Origin: Flavobacterium sp. UBA807
GTDB lineage: Bacteria; Bacteroidota; Bacteroidia; Flavobacteriales; Flavobacteriaceae
Direction: 5' to 3'
Length of the DNA: 6,949 nucleotides
Assembly: GCA_002296885.1 (NCBI GenBank)
Contig: DBIH01000256.1
Span: forward strand, 1 to 6,949
The notes beneath the pieces were generated by a model. It was not told where the DNA came from and did not search any database. It saw only the letters and a list, made by a program, of their open reading frames with translations. The translations under genes and the position numbers were made by a program. Each line of letters starts with the position of its first letter. Within the stretch, counting starts at the first letter, position 1. Below are positions 5,508 through 6,949 of the stretch, in pieces.

Positions 5508-6949
5508 AAATCCAGTAATTTTTCATCAACCATATTAGGGATGGTAACTTTCAATAAAGGTTGCGTTTCCATGGCTCTTTTTATTGCAAAAATTGCACCT
5601 TCATTTCGCGCCCAATTCCTTCGTGAAATTCCGTTATTCACATCCCAGAAAAGCATTGATTCCAGACGTCTTGAAGCGTCTGCAGAACCATCAAGAACCA
5701 TACCAAATCCACCGTTGATTACCTCGCCCCAGCCAACGCCACCGCCATTGTGAATAGACACCCAAGTAGCACCTCGGAAACTGTCGCCAATAACATTATG
5801 GATGGCCATATCGGCAGTAAAACGTGAACCGTCATAAATGTTGGAAGTTTCCCTATAAGGCGAATCAGTTCCTGAAACATCGTGGTGGTCGCGGCCTAAG
5901 ATTACATAACCAATTTCACCATTTGCAATGGCTTTGTTAAAGGCTTCGGCAATTTTGATTCGACCTTCGGCATCTGCGTATAGAATCCGGGCTTGTGAGC
6001 CAACAACCAATTTATTTTCCTGGGCCCCTTTTATCCATTGGATGTTATCAGCCATTTGCTGTTTGATTTCGGAAGGAGAATTTTTCATCATTTCTTCCAG
6101 AACATCGCAGGCAATCTTATCTGTTTTTGCCAGATCTTCGGGATTTCCTGAAGCACAAACCCAACGGAAAGGTCCAAAGCCGTAATCAAAACACATTGGT
6201 CCCATAATATCCTGAACGTAGCTTGGATATTTGAATTCGCGCCCCAAAGTAGAATTTTCAGCCATCACATCGGCACCAGCTCGGGAAGCTTCTAATAAGA
6301 ATGCATTTCCGTAATCGAAGAAATAAGTTCCTTTTTCAGTATGTTTATTGATTGCTTTGGCATGACGGCGTAATGTTTTTTGGACTTCTTCCTTAAACTT
6401 CGCTGGATTTTCAGCCATCATTTTGTTGGCATCTTCAAAAGAAATCCCAACCGGATAATAACCACCAGCCCAGGGATTATGAAGTGAAGTTTGGTCGGAA
6501 CCTAAATCGATGTGTAAATTTTCCTGATCGAAACGTTCCCAAATGTCAACCACATTTCCGAGGTAAGCGATGGAAACCGTTTCCTGATCTTGTAATGCCT
6601 TTTTGACTCTTGGAACTAAGTCATTGATGTTTTCAATAATTTCGTTGATCCAGCCTTGTGAGTGGCGGATGTGTGTGATTTTTGGATTGACTTCGGCACA
6701 AACGGTAACGCAACCTGCAATATTTCCAGCTTTTGGTTGCCCTCCCGACATTCCGCCTAAACCTGAAGTTACGAACAATCCACCTTTTGGAGATTTTTTA
6801 ATTTTTCTAAAAGCATTGAGTATAGTAATTGTCGTTCCATGCACGATTCCTTGTGGGCCAATATACATATAAGACCCAGCGGTCATTTGCCCATATTGAC
6901 TCACCCCAAGCGCATTAAATTTTTCCCAATCATCTGGTTTTGAATAATT
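5504..6949 (-). CDS. hutU: Urocanate hydratase, long (eukaryote-like) type, 5' end outside window
   Basis: The frame is open from the window edge to a TAG at 5504-5506, leaving 481 residues. The GTG at 6902-6904 is an internal Val codon: upstream residues DDWEKFNALG lead into the conserved S-Q-Y-G-Q-M-T-A-G. Urocanase converts urocanate to imidazolone propionate in histidine degradation, using tightly bound NAD+. Visible family features are QMTAGSYMYIGPQGIVHGTT, the GLGGMSGGQP loop, GPMCFDYGFGPFRWV, GRDHHDVSGTDSPYRETSNI, and ATWVSIHNGGGVGWGEVINGG. The segment V-V-G-S-Q-A-R-I-L-Y stands where Pseudomonas-type enzymes have F-Q-G-L-P-A-R-I-C-W, so their conserved Cys is absent. This agrees with the longer urocanase group of about 660-680 residues, including vertebrate UROC1. 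No other hut gene is inside the window. Confidence 0.95.
   Translation of the reverse strand, partial: NYSKPDDWEKFNALGVSQYGQMTAGSYMYIGPQGIVHGTTITILNAFRKIKKSPKGGLFVTSGLGGMSGGQPKAGNIAGCVTVCAEVNPKITHIRHSQGWINEIIENINDLVPRVKKALQDQETVSIAYLGNVVDIWERFDQENLHIDLGSDQTSLHNPWAGGYYPVGISFEDANKMMAENPAKFKEEVQKTLRRHAKAINKHTEKGTYFFDYGNAFLLEASRAGADVMAENSTLGREFKYPSYVQDIMGPMCFDYGFGPFRWVCASGNPEDLAKTDKIACDVLEEMMKNSPSEIKQQMADNIQWIKGAQENKLVVGSQARILYADAEGRIKIAEAFNKAIANGEIGYVILGRDHHDVSGTDSPYRETSNIYDGSRFTADMAIHNVIGDSFRGATWVSIHNGGGVGWGEVINGGFGMVLDGSADASRRLESMLFWDVNNGISRRNWARNEGAIFAIKRAMETQPLLKVTIPNMVDEKLLDL

Noticed and set aside
5499..6872. Plus-strand frames opposite hutU
   Set aside because: They are shadows of a highly conserved enzyme with no independent support.
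6902..6904. GTG as the hutU start
   Set aside because: Upstream codons in frame to the window edge encode conserved urocanase sequence; the true start lies beyond the window.
1..6949. A novel multi-gene defence or biosynthetic system
   Set aside because: The genes are recognisable chromosomal families on separate transcription units, with no nuclease, transposase, toxin or other system hallmark.

Overview
The window looks like ordinary chromosome of a flavobacterium (Bacteroidetes, Flavobacterium-like). The evidence is an AT-rich composition, a secreted protein ending in a type IX secretion sorting domain, starts without a clear Shine-Dalgarno sequence, a 584-residue aromatic amino acid hydroxylase, a long-type urocanate hydratase, and intergenic repeats of a style I recall from Flavobacterium genomes. 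The species cannot be named from this sequence alone.

Layout: positions 2-1063 (+) hold the 3' end of a large surface or secreted protein made of Ig-like repeats with a C-terminal T9SS signal, followed by a strong terminator. Positions 1064-1342 are non-coding. They contain small dyads, a 12-bp direct repeat and a long hairpin with a U-tract just before a NarL/LuxR-type response regulator (1343-1990, +). That gene ends 2 bp from the stop of a convergent aromatic amino acid hydroxylase (1993-3747, -). Positions 3748-4007 hold a small palindrome in the hydroxylase leader, a structured intergenic repeat (about 3883-3976) and a weak terminator. Two lipoprotein genes follow on the minus strand: a NodB-type deacetylase (4008-4769, start corrected inward) and a DUF4136-type protein (4855-5388), separated by a clear terminator. 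An inverted arrangement of phased TTAGA/TCTAA repeats fills 5400-5507. The urocanate hydratase gene hutU (5504 to past 6949, -) runs off the right edge.

The genes do not form one operon. Hydroxylase (Phe to Tyr) and urocanase (His degradation) both suggest amino acid catabolism, but separate non-coding regions and a terminator lie between them. The two lipoproteins are probably envelope housekeeping or stress proteins. I see no defence locus, CRISPR, transposase, tRNA or rRNA. The least explained parts are the non-coding ones: the repeat at 3883-3976, the leader hairpin at 1244-1303, and the repeat arrays at 5400-5507. All structures were found by eye, without folding software or database searches.
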